A stretch of DNA of 64,000 bases from Pasteurellaceae bacterium Pebbles2 (GTDB lineage: Bacteria > Pseudomonadota > Gammaproteobacteria > Enterobacterales > Pasteurellaceae). The translations under genes were made by a program, and so were the position numbers. The stretch lies in contig LVZA01000001.1 in the NCBI GenBank assembly GCA_023101505.1, positions 1,798,001-1,862,000 on the forward strand, written 5' to 3'. Numbering within the stretch: the stretch's first letter is position 1; each line of letters starts with the position of its first letter. This document shows positions 40,125-52,866 of the stretch, piece after piece. The notes beneath the pieces are model-generated. The model searched no databases. It saw nothing but the letters and a program-made list of their open reading frames with translations, and was not told the DNA's origin.

Positions 40125-41398
40125 CGCAATCCGCCTTTTGGACAGCTTTTTCGACCGCGGTAAAATTGCTGGTCGGGCTGGCATTAATCAAATTAATCGC
40201 TATCTCATTCGGTGCTGATGGATTGGGGCAAGCAGCGAATTATATGACGTTGCTCACCGTGCTTAGCGTGTTATCGGGAGCGGGCTTGCTCAACGGCATA
40301 ACCAAATTTGTAGCAGAATATGCTGAACAGCCACAAAAATTAGCCACTCTTTTAGGCACATCAAGCCTGATTATTCTTATTTTTTCGCTTTTTTTAACCG
40401 CACTTGGCTGGTTTTTGGCTGAGCCTATCAGCATTTTTTTATTCCAAACATCGGGCTTTGAAAACATCATTCGCTACACCGCAATCCTGCAACTCGGCAT
40501 TGCTATTAGTTATTATTTTTTAGCAGTAATAAAAGGGCAGCGAGATGCCAAAGGCTATGCGCTAGTTAATATTGGCGGAATTTTGCTTGGCGCAATGAGT
40601 TTTTTATTGCTATTGTGGCAATTTGATTATTCAGGTGCATTAATTGGGCTTGCGTTAATGCCTGTGTGGACTTACTTGCCTGCTTATGTTCGCTTGAAAA
40701 TGTACGCAACGCAAAAGTGCGGTGTAAAATCGACGAGTTTTTTTCATTTTTCACTATTAAAACCAAAATGGGATCACCAAAGTGCGCAAAAATTAAGCCA
40801 ATTTAGCTTGATGACATTCGCCACCGCTTGCACCATTCCAGTCATTTACATTTTGTTACGCAATCAATTAGCCCAATTAGAAAATATGCAGCAAGTCGGC
40901 TTGTGGCAAGCGATGGGCAAAATTTCAGATGCCTATTTACAACTAATTACCGCGGCATTTTCCGTATATTTATTGCCTACTTTTGCTAAATTACATTCAT
41001 CTGTTGCGCTAAAAAAAGAAGTGGGCAAAGCCTTATCTTTTGTTTTTCCAGTGGCATTTTTATTGAGTGCTTTCATTTATTTATGGCAAGATACGGTGAT
41101 TTTGTGGCTATTCAACGCAGAATTTTTAGCAATGAAACCGCTGTTTTTATGGCAATTAATTGGCGATATTTTTAAAGTCGCCAGCTATGTTTTTGGTTAT
41201 TTATGGTTAGCCAAAGCGAGAGTTAAGCGTTATATTATGGCTGAATTATTGCAAGCATTGTTGTTGTGGGGAATGTCGAGTTTCTTAATTCAACAAAGTG
41301 GCGCAGTTGGTGCGGTGCAAGGCTATATGTGGTGCTATATTGTGTATTTTTTTGCCTGTTTATCGGCTTTTTTCTATGATCAAAAGAGAATGCAATGA
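40109..41398 (+). CDS. wzxE: ECA lipid III flippase
   Basis: A polysaccharide flippase of the MATE/MOP superfamily, 429 residues and about 12 membrane helices, that moves the completed lipid-linked trisaccharide across the inner membrane. The N terminus (FWTAFSTAVKLLVGLALIKLIAISFG) and VLSGAGLLNGITKFVAEYA match E. coli WzxE (416). I prefer the ATG at 40109 to a TTG four codons earlier. The start lies within wecC (16-nt overlap) and the end shares ATGA with wecF. Confidence 0.92.
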   Translation: MAISLTQSAFWTAFSTAVKLLVGLALIKLIAISFGADGLGQAANYMTLLTVLSVLSGAGLLNGITKFVAEYAEQPQKLATLLGTSSLIILIFSLFLTALGWFLAEPISIFLFQTSGFENIIRYTAILQLGIAISYYFLAVIKGQRDAKGYALVNIGGILLGAMSFLLLLWQFDYSGALIGLALMPVWTYLPAYVRLKMYATQKCGVKSTSFFHFSLLKPKWDHQSAQKLSQFSLMTFATACTIPVIYILLRNQLAQLENMQQVGLWQAMGKISDAYLQLITAAFSVYLLPTFAKLHSSVALKKEVGKALSFVFPVAFLLSAFIYLWQDTVILWLFNAEFLAMKPLFLWQLIGDIFKVASYVFGYLWLAKARVKRYIMAELLQALLLWGMSSFLIQQSGAVGAVQGYMWCYIVYFFACLSAFFYDQKRMQ

Positions 41399-42462
41399 CG
41401 AAAATTTATCATATTCTGGGCGCAAATATTCCACATCATAATCGCACCATATTGCAATTTTTTAGCGAAAGATTGCAGCCGTTATTGCCTGATGTGGCGA
41501 TGGTGAAGTTTTTGCTGGTGGGCGAGAGCTTGGAGGCGGAATATCCATCATTACAGATTGAAGAATATGCGAGTAAAAGCCAAATTGCAAAAGCGGTGGT
41601 CGCCATTGCTCAACAGCAAACTGATGTGCATTTTTATTTTCACGGACAATATAATTTCCCCATTTGGTTGGCGATTTTAATGGGCAAATTGCCTGTTGAG
41701 CGTCTAACTTGGCATATTTGGGGAGCGGATTTGCATCAAGATAGCACTCAATGGAAATTTAAATTAGCTTATCCTTTGCGCCGTTTTATTCAAAAAAAAT
41801 TAAAATTTATTGTAGGTTATCAAGGCGATTTGCACTATTTCCGTCAATATATTAATCCGAATGTGAATGCGGAACGAGTGTATTTCCCGAGTAAAATGGA
41901 TCGACATTTTCAGCCTGTGAGCAAGAATACAGCACAGCCATTGACCGTATTAGTGGGGAATTCTGGGGATTTATCAAATCGCCATCAAGATGCCTTGCAT
42001 TATATTCGCCAACAGCTAGGCGAGAATGTTCGGATTATTATACCAATGGGTTATCCTGAAAATAATGCACATTATATTGCGCAAGTTAAAGCCGCTGCAA
42101 AGGCATTATTTGCTGAAAGTGCGGTGCAAATTTTAACAGAAAAAATGCCATTTAATGATTACTTAGCCTTGCTTAATCAATGTGATGTGGCTTATTTTAT
42201 TTTTCATCGCCAGCAAGGGGTTGGTTCGCTTTGCATATTGACGCAATTAAATATTCCAGTGGTGTTGCACCCCAAAAATACGTTTATTGATGATATGAAT
42301 TTATATCAAGTGCCTTTTTTATGCTTGGATAACGTTAATGCGCAAGAAATTGAAAAAACTCAGCAAAAATTAACCGCACTTGATAAAGAAAGTATTGAAT
42401 TTTTTGATCCTTATTTTATTCAAGGCTGGCAAAAAGTCTTACAACAAATTTTAGTACGCTAG
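41395..42462 (+). CDS. wecF: TDP-Fuc4NAc:lipid II Fuc4NAc transferase
   Basis: A glycosyltransferase (GT56) that adds the third ECA sugar, 4-acetamido-4,6-dideoxygalactose. 355 residues (E. coli 359). Strong family landmarks are IPHHNRTILQFF, LTWHIWGADL, YPLRRF, LVGNSGDLSNRH, IIPMGYPENNAHY and FIFHRQQGVGSLC. Its donor sugar requires rffG/rffH/wecD/wecE-type enzymes that are not in this cluster. The start overlaps the wzxE stop by 4 nt. Confidence 0.94.
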   Translation: MTKIYHILGANIPHHNRTILQFFSERLQPLLPDVAMVKFLLVGESLEAEYPSLQIEEYASKSQIAKAVVAIAQQQTDVHFYFHGQYNFPIWLAILMGKLPVERLTWHIWGADLHQDSTQWKFKLAYPLRRFIQKKLKFIVGYQGDLHYFRQYINPNVNAERVYFPSKMDRHFQPVSKNTAQPLTVLVGNSGDLSNRHQDALHYIRQQLGENVRIIIPMGYPENNAHYIAQVKAAAKALFAESAVQILTEKMPFNDYLALLNQCDVAYFIFHRQQGVGSLCILTQLNIPVVLHPKNTFIDDMNLYQVPFLCLDNVNAQEIEKTQQKLTALDKESIEFFDPYFIQGWQKVLQQILVR

Positions 42463-42469
42463 GTGAGTA

Positions 42470-43801
42470 ATGCTTGAATTTTATGAATTAACGATATTAT
42501 CCATAGTTTACATTTTATCGCTATTAATTATTTTTACTTTAATGTGGCGAGAATTTAAAAAGCATCGCTTTTCTTTCTATTTGTTATTTAGCTTAGTTTA
42601 TGTGCTTGTATTTTATTTGGGCTTTCCTTTTTCTATGGGCTTAATGTACAAATATCACATTCAGCTTCAATCTTTTTCAATTTTATTTTTAACTCAACTT
42701 ACGTCCATTGGATTTTATTTAATTTATCATTTTTTCTATCAATGCAATTTTTATCCAAGGTTGCCAACCGTATCTAAGATAGTGAGCCTATCTCAACAAA
42801 ATTCAACTTTAAGTGCAAAGGCGACGGCATATACTTTATTAATAGTAAGTTTAATTTCAATGTTGGTTTTTTATTCATTAAATGGTCTATTATTATTTAA
42901 ATTAACGGCCTATAACCAAATTTTTTCAGCCCAAGTAAATTGGGTTGCGCTAAAACGCTTCTTTTATTTCTTTTTACCTGCGTTGCTTATTTTTTATTTT
43001 TTACAACAAACTAAACAGGCGTGGTGGCGTTTCTTATTTTTTTCGCTTGGCTTTGGATTATTTAGTTATTTAGTGATTGGCGGCACTCGAGCAAACCTTG
43101 CATTAGCGGCAGCGTTGTTTTTATTTATTGGCATTGTGCAAGGTTATATTTCAGTTTTTTCATTAATCATCATCGGTGTGTTTAGTATTTTCGCAATGTT
43201 TAGCTTAGCCTTATATCGCTATGGCTTAAGTTTTGCTGATGAAGATATTTTATTTCGATTTCTACATTTAACTCGAGATACTTTTTCACCGTGGGAAAAT
43301 GTGGCTCGTTTATTAAATGAAAAAAGTATTGATTTTCAAGGCTTAATGCCAATCGTGCGTGATTTTTATGTTTATATTCCAAAAACATTATGGGCGGAAC
43401 GACCTGATTTAGTATGGAATACTGCCAATTATTTTACTTGGGAGGTATTACATTATTATGCTGGTTTGGCAATTTCCCCTACTTTAATTGGCTCATTCTA
43501 TATTATGGGCGGTTATCCAATGATTATTGCAGGGGCAATTTTTAGTGCATTAATCATAAAAGGATTTGATGGTTTATATTTTTACGCCAAACAATGTACG
43601 TTTCACAGCCAAAGTGCGGTGTTAAAATCCTATTGTTTTGCCCATATATTTACGCTCACTGTATTAGTAAGAGAGGGTATTGATGCCTTTATTTCACGCT
43701 TTGTTTTTTTGAGTGTGATTTTTATTTTGTGTTATGTTATTGGGCAAGGAATAATGGGGCTATACCTAAAATTAAAGCGTAAAAATGCGTTCAAGGAATA
43801 A
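42470..43801 (+). CDS. wzyE: ECA polymerase
   Basis: A polytopic inner-membrane polymerase that joins ECA repeat units in the periplasm. 443 residues (E. coli 450) with about 11 predicted helices and AT-rich codons. The VIGGTRANLALAAALFLFIGIVQ segment and YAGLAISPTLIGSFYIMGG are characteristic. It starts 7 nt after wecF and ends 2 nt before wecG. Identification relies on cluster position plus these segments. Confidence 0.92.
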   Translation: MLEFYELTILSIVYILSLLIIFTLMWREFKKHRFSFYLLFSLVYVLVFYLGFPFSMGLMYKYHIQLQSFSILFLTQLTSIGFYLIYHFFYQCNFYPRLPTVSKIVSLSQQNSTLSAKATAYTLLIVSLISMLVFYSLNGLLLFKLTAYNQIFSAQVNWVALKRFFYFFLPALLIFYFLQQTKQAWWRFLFFSLGFGLFSYLVIGGTRANLALAAALFLFIGIVQGYISVFSLIIIGVFSIFAMFSLALYRYGLSFADEDILFRFLHLTRDTFSPWENVARLLNEKSIDFQGLMPIVRDFYVYIPKTLWAERPDLVWNTANYFTWEVLHYYAGLAISPTLIGSFYIMGGYPMIIAGAIFSALIIKGFDGLYFYAKQCTFHSQSAVLKSYCFAHIFTLTVLVREGIDAFISRFVFLSVIFILCYVIGQGIMGLYLKLKRKNAFKE

Positions 43802-43803
43802 TA

Positions 43804-44526
43804 ATGCAAAAATTAATTATTAGAGATATTGAGCTGTTAGCTGTGCCTAATCGGCAAGTGTTTGCTGATTTTTTGATGAATGAAAATGAAATTAAAACGG
43901 GGTTGTTGATCGCTATAAATGCTGAAAAAGTGGTGCTGTGTGATAAGGATAAGGAATTAAAGGCGCTGATTTCACAAGCAGACTATAAATATGCCGATGG
44001 GATTAGCCTAATATTTTCGCTCAGGAAAAAATTTCCGCATTATCAATCTTTAGAACGAATTGCAGGGGCGGATTTATGGTTGGAATTAATGGGGCGAGCG
44101 AGCGAGTTGAAAGTGCCAACATTTTTAGTCGGGGGGCGAGAAGATGTTGTCGCTGAAACATCTAAGCGTTTGATGGCACAGGGTGTGAATGTGGTTGGGG
44201 TGCATAATGGCTATTTTTCTACGCAACAAGAAAAGGCATTAATTGAAGAAATTAAGCAATCTGGTGCAAAATTTGTCAGTGTGGCGATGGGATCACCGAA
44301 GCAGGAAACATTTATGCAAAAAGCTAAAGAAGTTTATCCAGATTGTCTTTATATGGGCGTTGGTGGCACTTATGATGTTTTTGTTGGGCGAGTGAAACGT
44401 GCGCCTTTATTATGGCGAAAAATGAATTTGGAATGGCTTTATCGTTTATTGAGCCAGCCAACACGTTGGCAGCGTCAAGTGAATTTATTGAGATATGCTT
44501 ACTATTATTTTACGAATAAGCTATAA
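43804..44526 (+). CDS. wecG: UDP-ManNAcA transferase (lipid II synthesis)
   Basis: A WecG/TagA/CpsF-family (GT26) glycosyltransferase that adds ManNAcA to GlcNAc-PP-undecaprenol, giving ECA lipid II. 240 residues (E. coli 246). Family motifs are YADGISLIFSL, ERIAGADLWLELM, and VSVAMGSPKQE, followed by YMGVGGTYDVFVGRVKRAP. It is the last gene of the cluster. In E. coli the next gene is yifK, followed by argX-hisR-leuT-proM; here the tRNA genes come next without yifK. Confidence 0.95.
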   Translation: MQKLIIRDIELLAVPNRQVFADFLMNENEIKTGLLIAINAEKVVLCDKDKELKALISQADYKYADGISLIFSLRKKFPHYQSLERIAGADLWLELMGRASELKVPTFLVGGREDVVAETSKRLMAQGVNVVGVHNGYFSTQQEKALIEEIKQSGAKFVSVAMGSPKQETFMQKAKEVYPDCLYMGVGGTYDVFVGRVKRAPLLWRKMNLEWLYRLLSQPTRWQRQVNLLRYAYYYFTNKL

Positions 44527-44612
44527 AATAATCGAATGATAAATAAATTCTAATCAAATCGAACAAATTAACAGCTAATAACAAAAAAACTAAAAATTTT
44601 TGCAAAAAGTGC

Positions 44613-44641
44613 TAGACAAGGTTAAGCGAAATCATTAATAT
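44613..44641 (+). promoter_or_regulatory. Strong stable-RNA promoter before tRNA-Arg
   Basis: -35 TAGACA (44613-44618), a 17-bp spacer and -10 TAATAT (44636-44641) are followed by the GC-rich discriminator ACGCCCCGC. The discriminator is typical of stringently controlled tRNA/rRNA promoters. It lies about 22 bp before tRNA-Arg and is the only strong promoter I see before the rRNA operon. Confidence 0.75.
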
Positions 44642-44663
44642 ACGCCCCGCAACGACGCAATGT

Positions 44664-44740
<77 letters not shown>

Positions 44741-44772
44741 GGGGTTAAATGCAAAATCTTAATTGAAAATAT

Positions 44773-44849
44773 GGTGGCTATAGCTCAGTTGGTAGAGCCC
44801 TGGATTGTGATTCCAGTTGTCGTGGGTTCGAATCCCATTAGCCACCCCA
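44773..44849 (+). tRNA. hisR: tRNA-His (GTG)
   Basis: 77 nt including the histidine-specific extra G at -1 (paired with C before CCA), anticodon GTG, encoded CCA. Corresponds to E. coli hisR. Confidence 0.97.
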
Positions 44850-44870
44850 TCTTCACTTATGAAGATAAGT

Positions 44871-44947
44871 CGGCGAGTAGCGCAGCTTGGTAGCGCAACT
44901 GGTTTGGGACCAGTGGGTCGTAGGTTCAAATCCTATCTCGCCGACCA
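44871..44947 (+). tRNA. proM: tRNA-Pro (TGG)
   Basis: 77 nt, acceptor CGGCGAG/CTCGCCG, anticodon TGG, encoded CCA. Corresponds to E. coli proM; the leuT gene that lies between hisR and proM in E. coli is missing. A run of eight or nine T follows at once, then the rRNA boxA. Confidence 0.97.
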
Positions 44948-44955
44948 CTTTTTTT

Positions 44956-44996
44956 TGTTCTTTAATAATTTATCAGACAATCTGTGTGGGCACTTG
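44956..44996 (+). promoter_or_regulatory. rRNA leader: boxA and 5' strand of the 16S processing stalk
   Basis: BoxA TGTTCTTTAATAA (44956-44968) is 8 nt after tRNA-Pro. From 44970 to 44996 the sequence pairs with 46686-46712 after 16S (27 positions, about 3 imperfect). This forms the RNase III stalk. The pre-16S transcript must therefore start upstream of this point, that is, in or before the tRNA genes. Confidence 0.85.
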
Positions 44997-45129
44997 TTGA
45001 TTGACTTGATTTTAAAAATATTATTTAAAACTTGAAGTCTTAATAGGTGCTTAAACTAGAAATTCATTTTTACTTTTGAAGTAATATGTAAACTTTAGCT
45101 AAGCAGTATATTGAGCGATTAAACTTTTT

Positions 45130-46667
<1,538 letters not shown>

Positions 46668-46685
46668 CCAAAAATTAGGCGACGA

Positions 46686-46712
46686 CAAGCGCTCACACAG
46701 ATTGACTGATAA
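46686..46712 (+). promoter_or_regulatory. 3' strand of the 16S RNase III processing stalk
   Basis: CAAGCGCTCACACAGATTG and onward is complementary to 44970-44996, closing the 16S precursor loop. Confidence 0.85.
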
Positions 46713-46752
46713 TTATAGACAAGTTAAGAACAAGATAAACCGAAATCCTTTT

Positions 46753-46829
<77 letters not shown>

Positions 46830-46890
46830 CTCAAGTGAAGCAAATGAGAAAATCAGATGCGAATGAGTGAAAATCAAAAGGCATTATGAT

Positions 46891-46966
46891 GGGGATATAG
46901 CTCAGCTGGGAGAGCGCCTGCCTTGCACGCAGGAGGTCAGCGGTTCGATCCCGCTTATCTCCACCA
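46891..46966 (+). tRNA. tRNA-Ala (TGC) in rRNA spacer
   Basis: 76 nt, acceptor GGGGATA, anticodon TGC, encoded CCA. Second spacer tRNA. The spacer (46668-47321) also holds a boxA (TGTTCTTTAAAAA, 47092-47104) before 23S. Confidence 0.97.
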
Positions 46967-47321
46967 ATCATAATTAGTGAGTATTTTGAATGACATCAGC
47001 AGATGAAATTAACGATTAAATCTGAAGATAACATCAAAAACACAGAATATTCACTAATGATGATATGAAAATGTTATCGACTGTTCTTTAAAAAATTGGA
47101 AACAAGCTGAAAAACTGAAGAGACTTTCAAGTTCAGAACGAGAAGCGAAAGCAACTTTAGTAAGAATACGAAAAAGTCTGAGTAAGAAAGGCAAACTAAC
47201 CATTTGTCGAAAAAAATCTTAGCTGAACAAAAGCAGCTAAGTGTTTAGTTTAATTTAATTCGCTTTGAGTGTGAGATTGTCTAATTGAATAATTAAATAG
47301 TGAAAACATTTGAGGTTGTAT

Positions 47322-50216
<2,895 letters not shown>

Positions 50217-50394
50217 ACAACGCTCAAGTGTTTTTGAAAGCGGACGCAGGAAAGAGAAAGCAAACAAAAATACAAAGCAAAGTTAAACTAAAAAACAAAA
50301 AATAAATAAAACAAAGACAAAAACTTCAGAACAGCTTGTTTCGAATTTAAAGAACAAAGACGAAAGAATAACGCAAAAGTCATCACCGAATAAT

Positions 50395-50512
50395 CTTGGC
50401 GGCGATAATGCGGTGGTCCCACCTGACTCCATACCGAACTCAGAAGTGAAACGCCGTAATGCCGATGGTAGTGTTGGGTATCCCAATGTGAGAGTAGGTC
50501 ACCGCCAGGTTT
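50395..50512 (+). rRNA. rrf: 5S ribosomal RNA
   Basis: About 118 nt, with CTTGGCGGCGATAATGCGG at the start, the conserved GAACTCAGAAGTGAAACGCC core and a closing CACCGCCAGG. Ends are approximate. Confidence 0.95.
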
Positions 50513-50563
50513 CAAACATATAAAATCAAAGTAAAACAAGAATTAAAGAAAAGAAAACAAAAT

Positions 50564-50591
50564 AAACCCCAGTCGATTGGCTGGGGTTTTT
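50564..50591 (+). terminator. rRNA operon terminator
   Basis: A 9-bp GC-rich stem AAACCCCAG/CTGGGGTTT with an 8-nt loop (partly paired) and a T tract, 52 nt after 5S. Confidence 0.9.
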
Positions 50592-51000
50592 GTTTATTTG
50601 CAATAAAGTCAATAATTTAAAACTCTACAAATACCCACCGCACTTTTAACTTACTATGTGAAGATTTTTATTATTCTCACATATTAATTATAATGGTTTA
50701 TCTAACCGAATTGATCAATTTCAAAAGCATACTAAAATGACCACAAGCGAAATGGAAAAGTTTTTTAAGTCCACTGTAGAACGGATTAGCCGTAAATTTC
50801 GCTAAAAATAATTATGAGAAGTAATTAATATTTTTACAACTTATTTCCCTAAAAGCAAGCCTAGGCTTGCTTTTTTATTTCAAAACCAACCAAATCACCA
50901 AAAACTCCACAAAATCTCACCGCACTTTTAAATCCCCCCTTGTCTCATTTTTAAAACAGATCTAAAATCATAAAAAGTCTTATCCTTAACGTAGGTGCTT
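50592..51000. other. Intergenic region between rRNA operon and AEC gene
   Basis: It contains two USS (about 50637 and 50921), a small inverted repeat ATGTGA..TCACAT (50656-50682) and a strong palindromic terminator (50851-50876). A 22-codon frame from 50735 (MTTSEMEKFF..RKFR) lacks a ribosome-binding site; it may be the end of a decayed gene, but I cannot identify it. Confidence 0.5.
50851..50876 (+). terminator. Palindromic intrinsic terminator
   Basis: AAAAGCAAGCC-TA-GGCTTGCTTTT, 11-bp stem followed by T residues; works in either direction. What it terminates is unclear, since no recognised gene lies between it and 5S. Confidence 0.8.
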
Positions 51001-51981
51001 ATGGATAGCCAATTTCTTTCTTCTTTTCTTTTTTCATTGAGCGTAACATTGCCTGCAATTTTGCTGGTATTGCTTGGTATGTTGCTGATGAAACGTGGCG
51101 TTATTAATGATCGTTTTTGCGATCAAGCTACTCAGGTGATTTTTAATGTAACTTTGCCACTAATGTTATTTTTCAGTGTTTATGGGCGAGAAGTGGATTA
51201 TGGTTCGCAAGTTAAACTTATCAGTGTAGGCTTAGTCGGGACATTGATTTTATATGGCTTGGGAGAATTTCTTGCGGCTAAATTAATTAAAGAACGCCGT
51301 GAACGTTGCACTGTTGTGCAATCTTTTTACCGTAGCAATGCCAGTATTTTAGGGCTTGCGTTGTGTTTAAACGCCTATGGCGACATCGTGCTTGCTCCAG
51401 CTTCGATTTATTCAGCATCGGTTATTTTGCTTTACAACACCCTAGCGGTAATCACGCTGACACGTTCGTTGTCAGAAGAAAGAACCAATACTTTCATTAT
51501 CGCCAAAAAATTACTGAAAAATCCAATTATTATCGGCTTGTGCTTAGGTTTATTGGTAAATGCGTTGCACATTGAACTCCCTAAACCTTTAGTTACTACA
51601 GGGCATTATTTAGGGGATATTACTTTGCCTTTGGCGTTAATTTGTATTGGCGCGTCCATAGATTGCCGCAAATTTACCAAAATATCTTTTATAGGCAAAG
51701 GAAGTCTTTCCAATGTGGAGCTGCTGAGTAGTATTGGGCGACTATTTATCGCCCCAATTTTGATGATTATACTTGCTAAAGCCGTAGGCATTGAAGGTAT
51801 GAGTTTGGGGATTATCTTCCTTACCACAACCACGCCGCTCGCTTCCGCAACCTATGCGATGACGAGAGCGATGGGTGGCAATTCTACGGCGGTCGCCAAT
51901 ATTATCGGTGTTACCACCCTTGGTTCAATGCTGGTGTCTTCCATTGGGCTTGTAGTACTGACTCAATTAGGCTGGATTTAA
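51001..51981 (+). CDS. AEC-family transporter (malate/auxin-efflux-carrier type)
   Basis: A 326-residue inner-membrane carrier with ten predicted helices and the typical AEC internal repeat: LPAILLVLLGMLLMKRG early, RSNASILGLAL in the middle, PLALICIGASI and TTTPLASATYAMTRAMGG in the second half. Substrates of bacterial members include malate and malonate; none can be assigned here. The ATG at 51001 follows TAGGTG; a GTG two codons earlier is possible. It is convergent with the YeaD-like gene, with 14 bp between the stops. Confidence 0.85.
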   Translation: MDSQFLSSFLFSLSVTLPAILLVLLGMLLMKRGVINDRFCDQATQVIFNVTLPLMLFFSVYGREVDYGSQVKLISVGLVGTLILYGLGEFLAAKLIKERRERCTVVQSFYRSNASILGLALCLNAYGDIVLAPASIYSASVILLYNTLAVITLTRSLSEERTNTFIIAKKLLKNPIIIGLCLGLLVNALHIELPKPLVTTGHYLGDITLPLALICIGASIDCRKFTKISFIGKGSLSNVELLSSIGRLFIAPILMIILAKAVGIEGMSLGIIFLTTTTPLASATYAMTRAMGGNSTAVANIIGVTTLGSMLVSSIGLVVLTQLGWI

Positions 51982-51995
51982 GCCTAAAGTGCGGT

Positions 51996-52799
51996 CTATT
52001 TTACACGAATTTTTACACGCACAGGTTGATCATCTAAAAATTGATTAATCCGCCCTGTTTCGACACAAACCATTGTTTTGTAAGCTGTTTCTGTCATACT
52101 TCCTGTCGGTTTATGCCACGGGTTCCACACCACAATATCTGAAGCATTAATATGCTCAATCTCAATGGTTCGTTGATTTGCCTGATCTTCAATTAATGTC
52201 GGGCTTTTCTCGGCAGAATAAATACAGTCCACATTTTCACGAATAATGCGTGGGCTAGGCACGGTTTCATATTGATTAGTCAGTTTATCAAAGGTTTTTG
52301 TTGGTAAATTATGTAAGACTGTTTGCTCAATATCGCCAATATTAAAATAACTATGCAAGGCTAATTGAGCGTTTTCTTGATGATAATTAGTGAAAATTAA
52401 TTCGCATTCTTTGCTGAATAGCATCTCTATTTTGGCGATTTTGATGTCATTTTCTTGTAACAAAAATGTCAATGCCACTTGCTCATCGGTGATTTGATAT
52501 TCAGCCAAGTCCCATAATTTAATGCGAGCGAAACCGTGCATTGGTTCTTTTACATTAGCAAACCACGGAAAACAAATTGGCACACCACCACGAATTGCTG
52601 AGCCTTGTTTAAAAGGTTCAATTTCACTTAACCAAAACACATCTTGGTTTGTATTTTGGGGCTTCCAACTTAATAATTGTGCGCCTTGCAAAGCGATTTT
52701 GGCAGATCCCACCGCGTGGGTGAGTTCTACTACGGGGATTTCGTTATAGTGATACAAAGCCAATCCATTGCTAATTTGTTTAATCAATTCAATGTTCAT
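51996..52799 (-). CDS. YeaD-like D-hexose-6-phosphate mutarotase
   Basis: A 267-residue aldose-1-epimerase-fold protein of the YeaD/Ymr099c type, acting on sugar phosphates in the cytoplasm. Signs are GAQLLSWKP, PFKQGSAIRGGVPICFPWF, HGFAR, LHSYFNIGDI and VVWNPW, followed by a catalytic-Glu-type CVETGRIN segment. The ATG at 52797-52799 has an AAGGAAA site. An in-frame ATG at 52883 would overlap the divergent yoaA start and add an atypical 28 residues. Confidence 0.87.
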   Translation of the reverse strand: MNIELIKQISNGLALYHYNEIPVVELTHAVGSAKIALQGAQLLSWKPQNTNQDVFWLSEIEPFKQGSAIRGGVPICFPWFANVKEPMHGFARIKLWDLAEYQITDEQVALTFLLQENDIKIAKIEMLFSKECELIFTNYHQENAQLALHSYFNIGDIEQTVLHNLPTKTFDKLTNQYETVPSPRIIRENVDCIYSAEKSPTLIEDQANQRTIEIEHINASDIVVWNPWHKPTGSMTETAYKTMVCVETGRINQFLDDQPVRVKIRVK

Positions 52800-52866
52800 A
52801 AATTTTCCTTTTTCTTGTGTTGCTCTGTTACAATATAACGCAAAATTGACGATGAAATAAATCATA

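Noticed and set aside
44994-45035. Separate promoter for 16S (TTGACT ... TTTAAA)
   Set aside because: A weak match lies downstream of boxA and of the 16S processing stalk, so it could not produce the complete precursor; kept only as a possible minor promoter.
50735-50803. 22-codon frame MTTSEMEKFF..RKFR
   Set aside because: No ribosome-binding site and no recognised family; it could be the end of a decayed gene, but it is too short to support.
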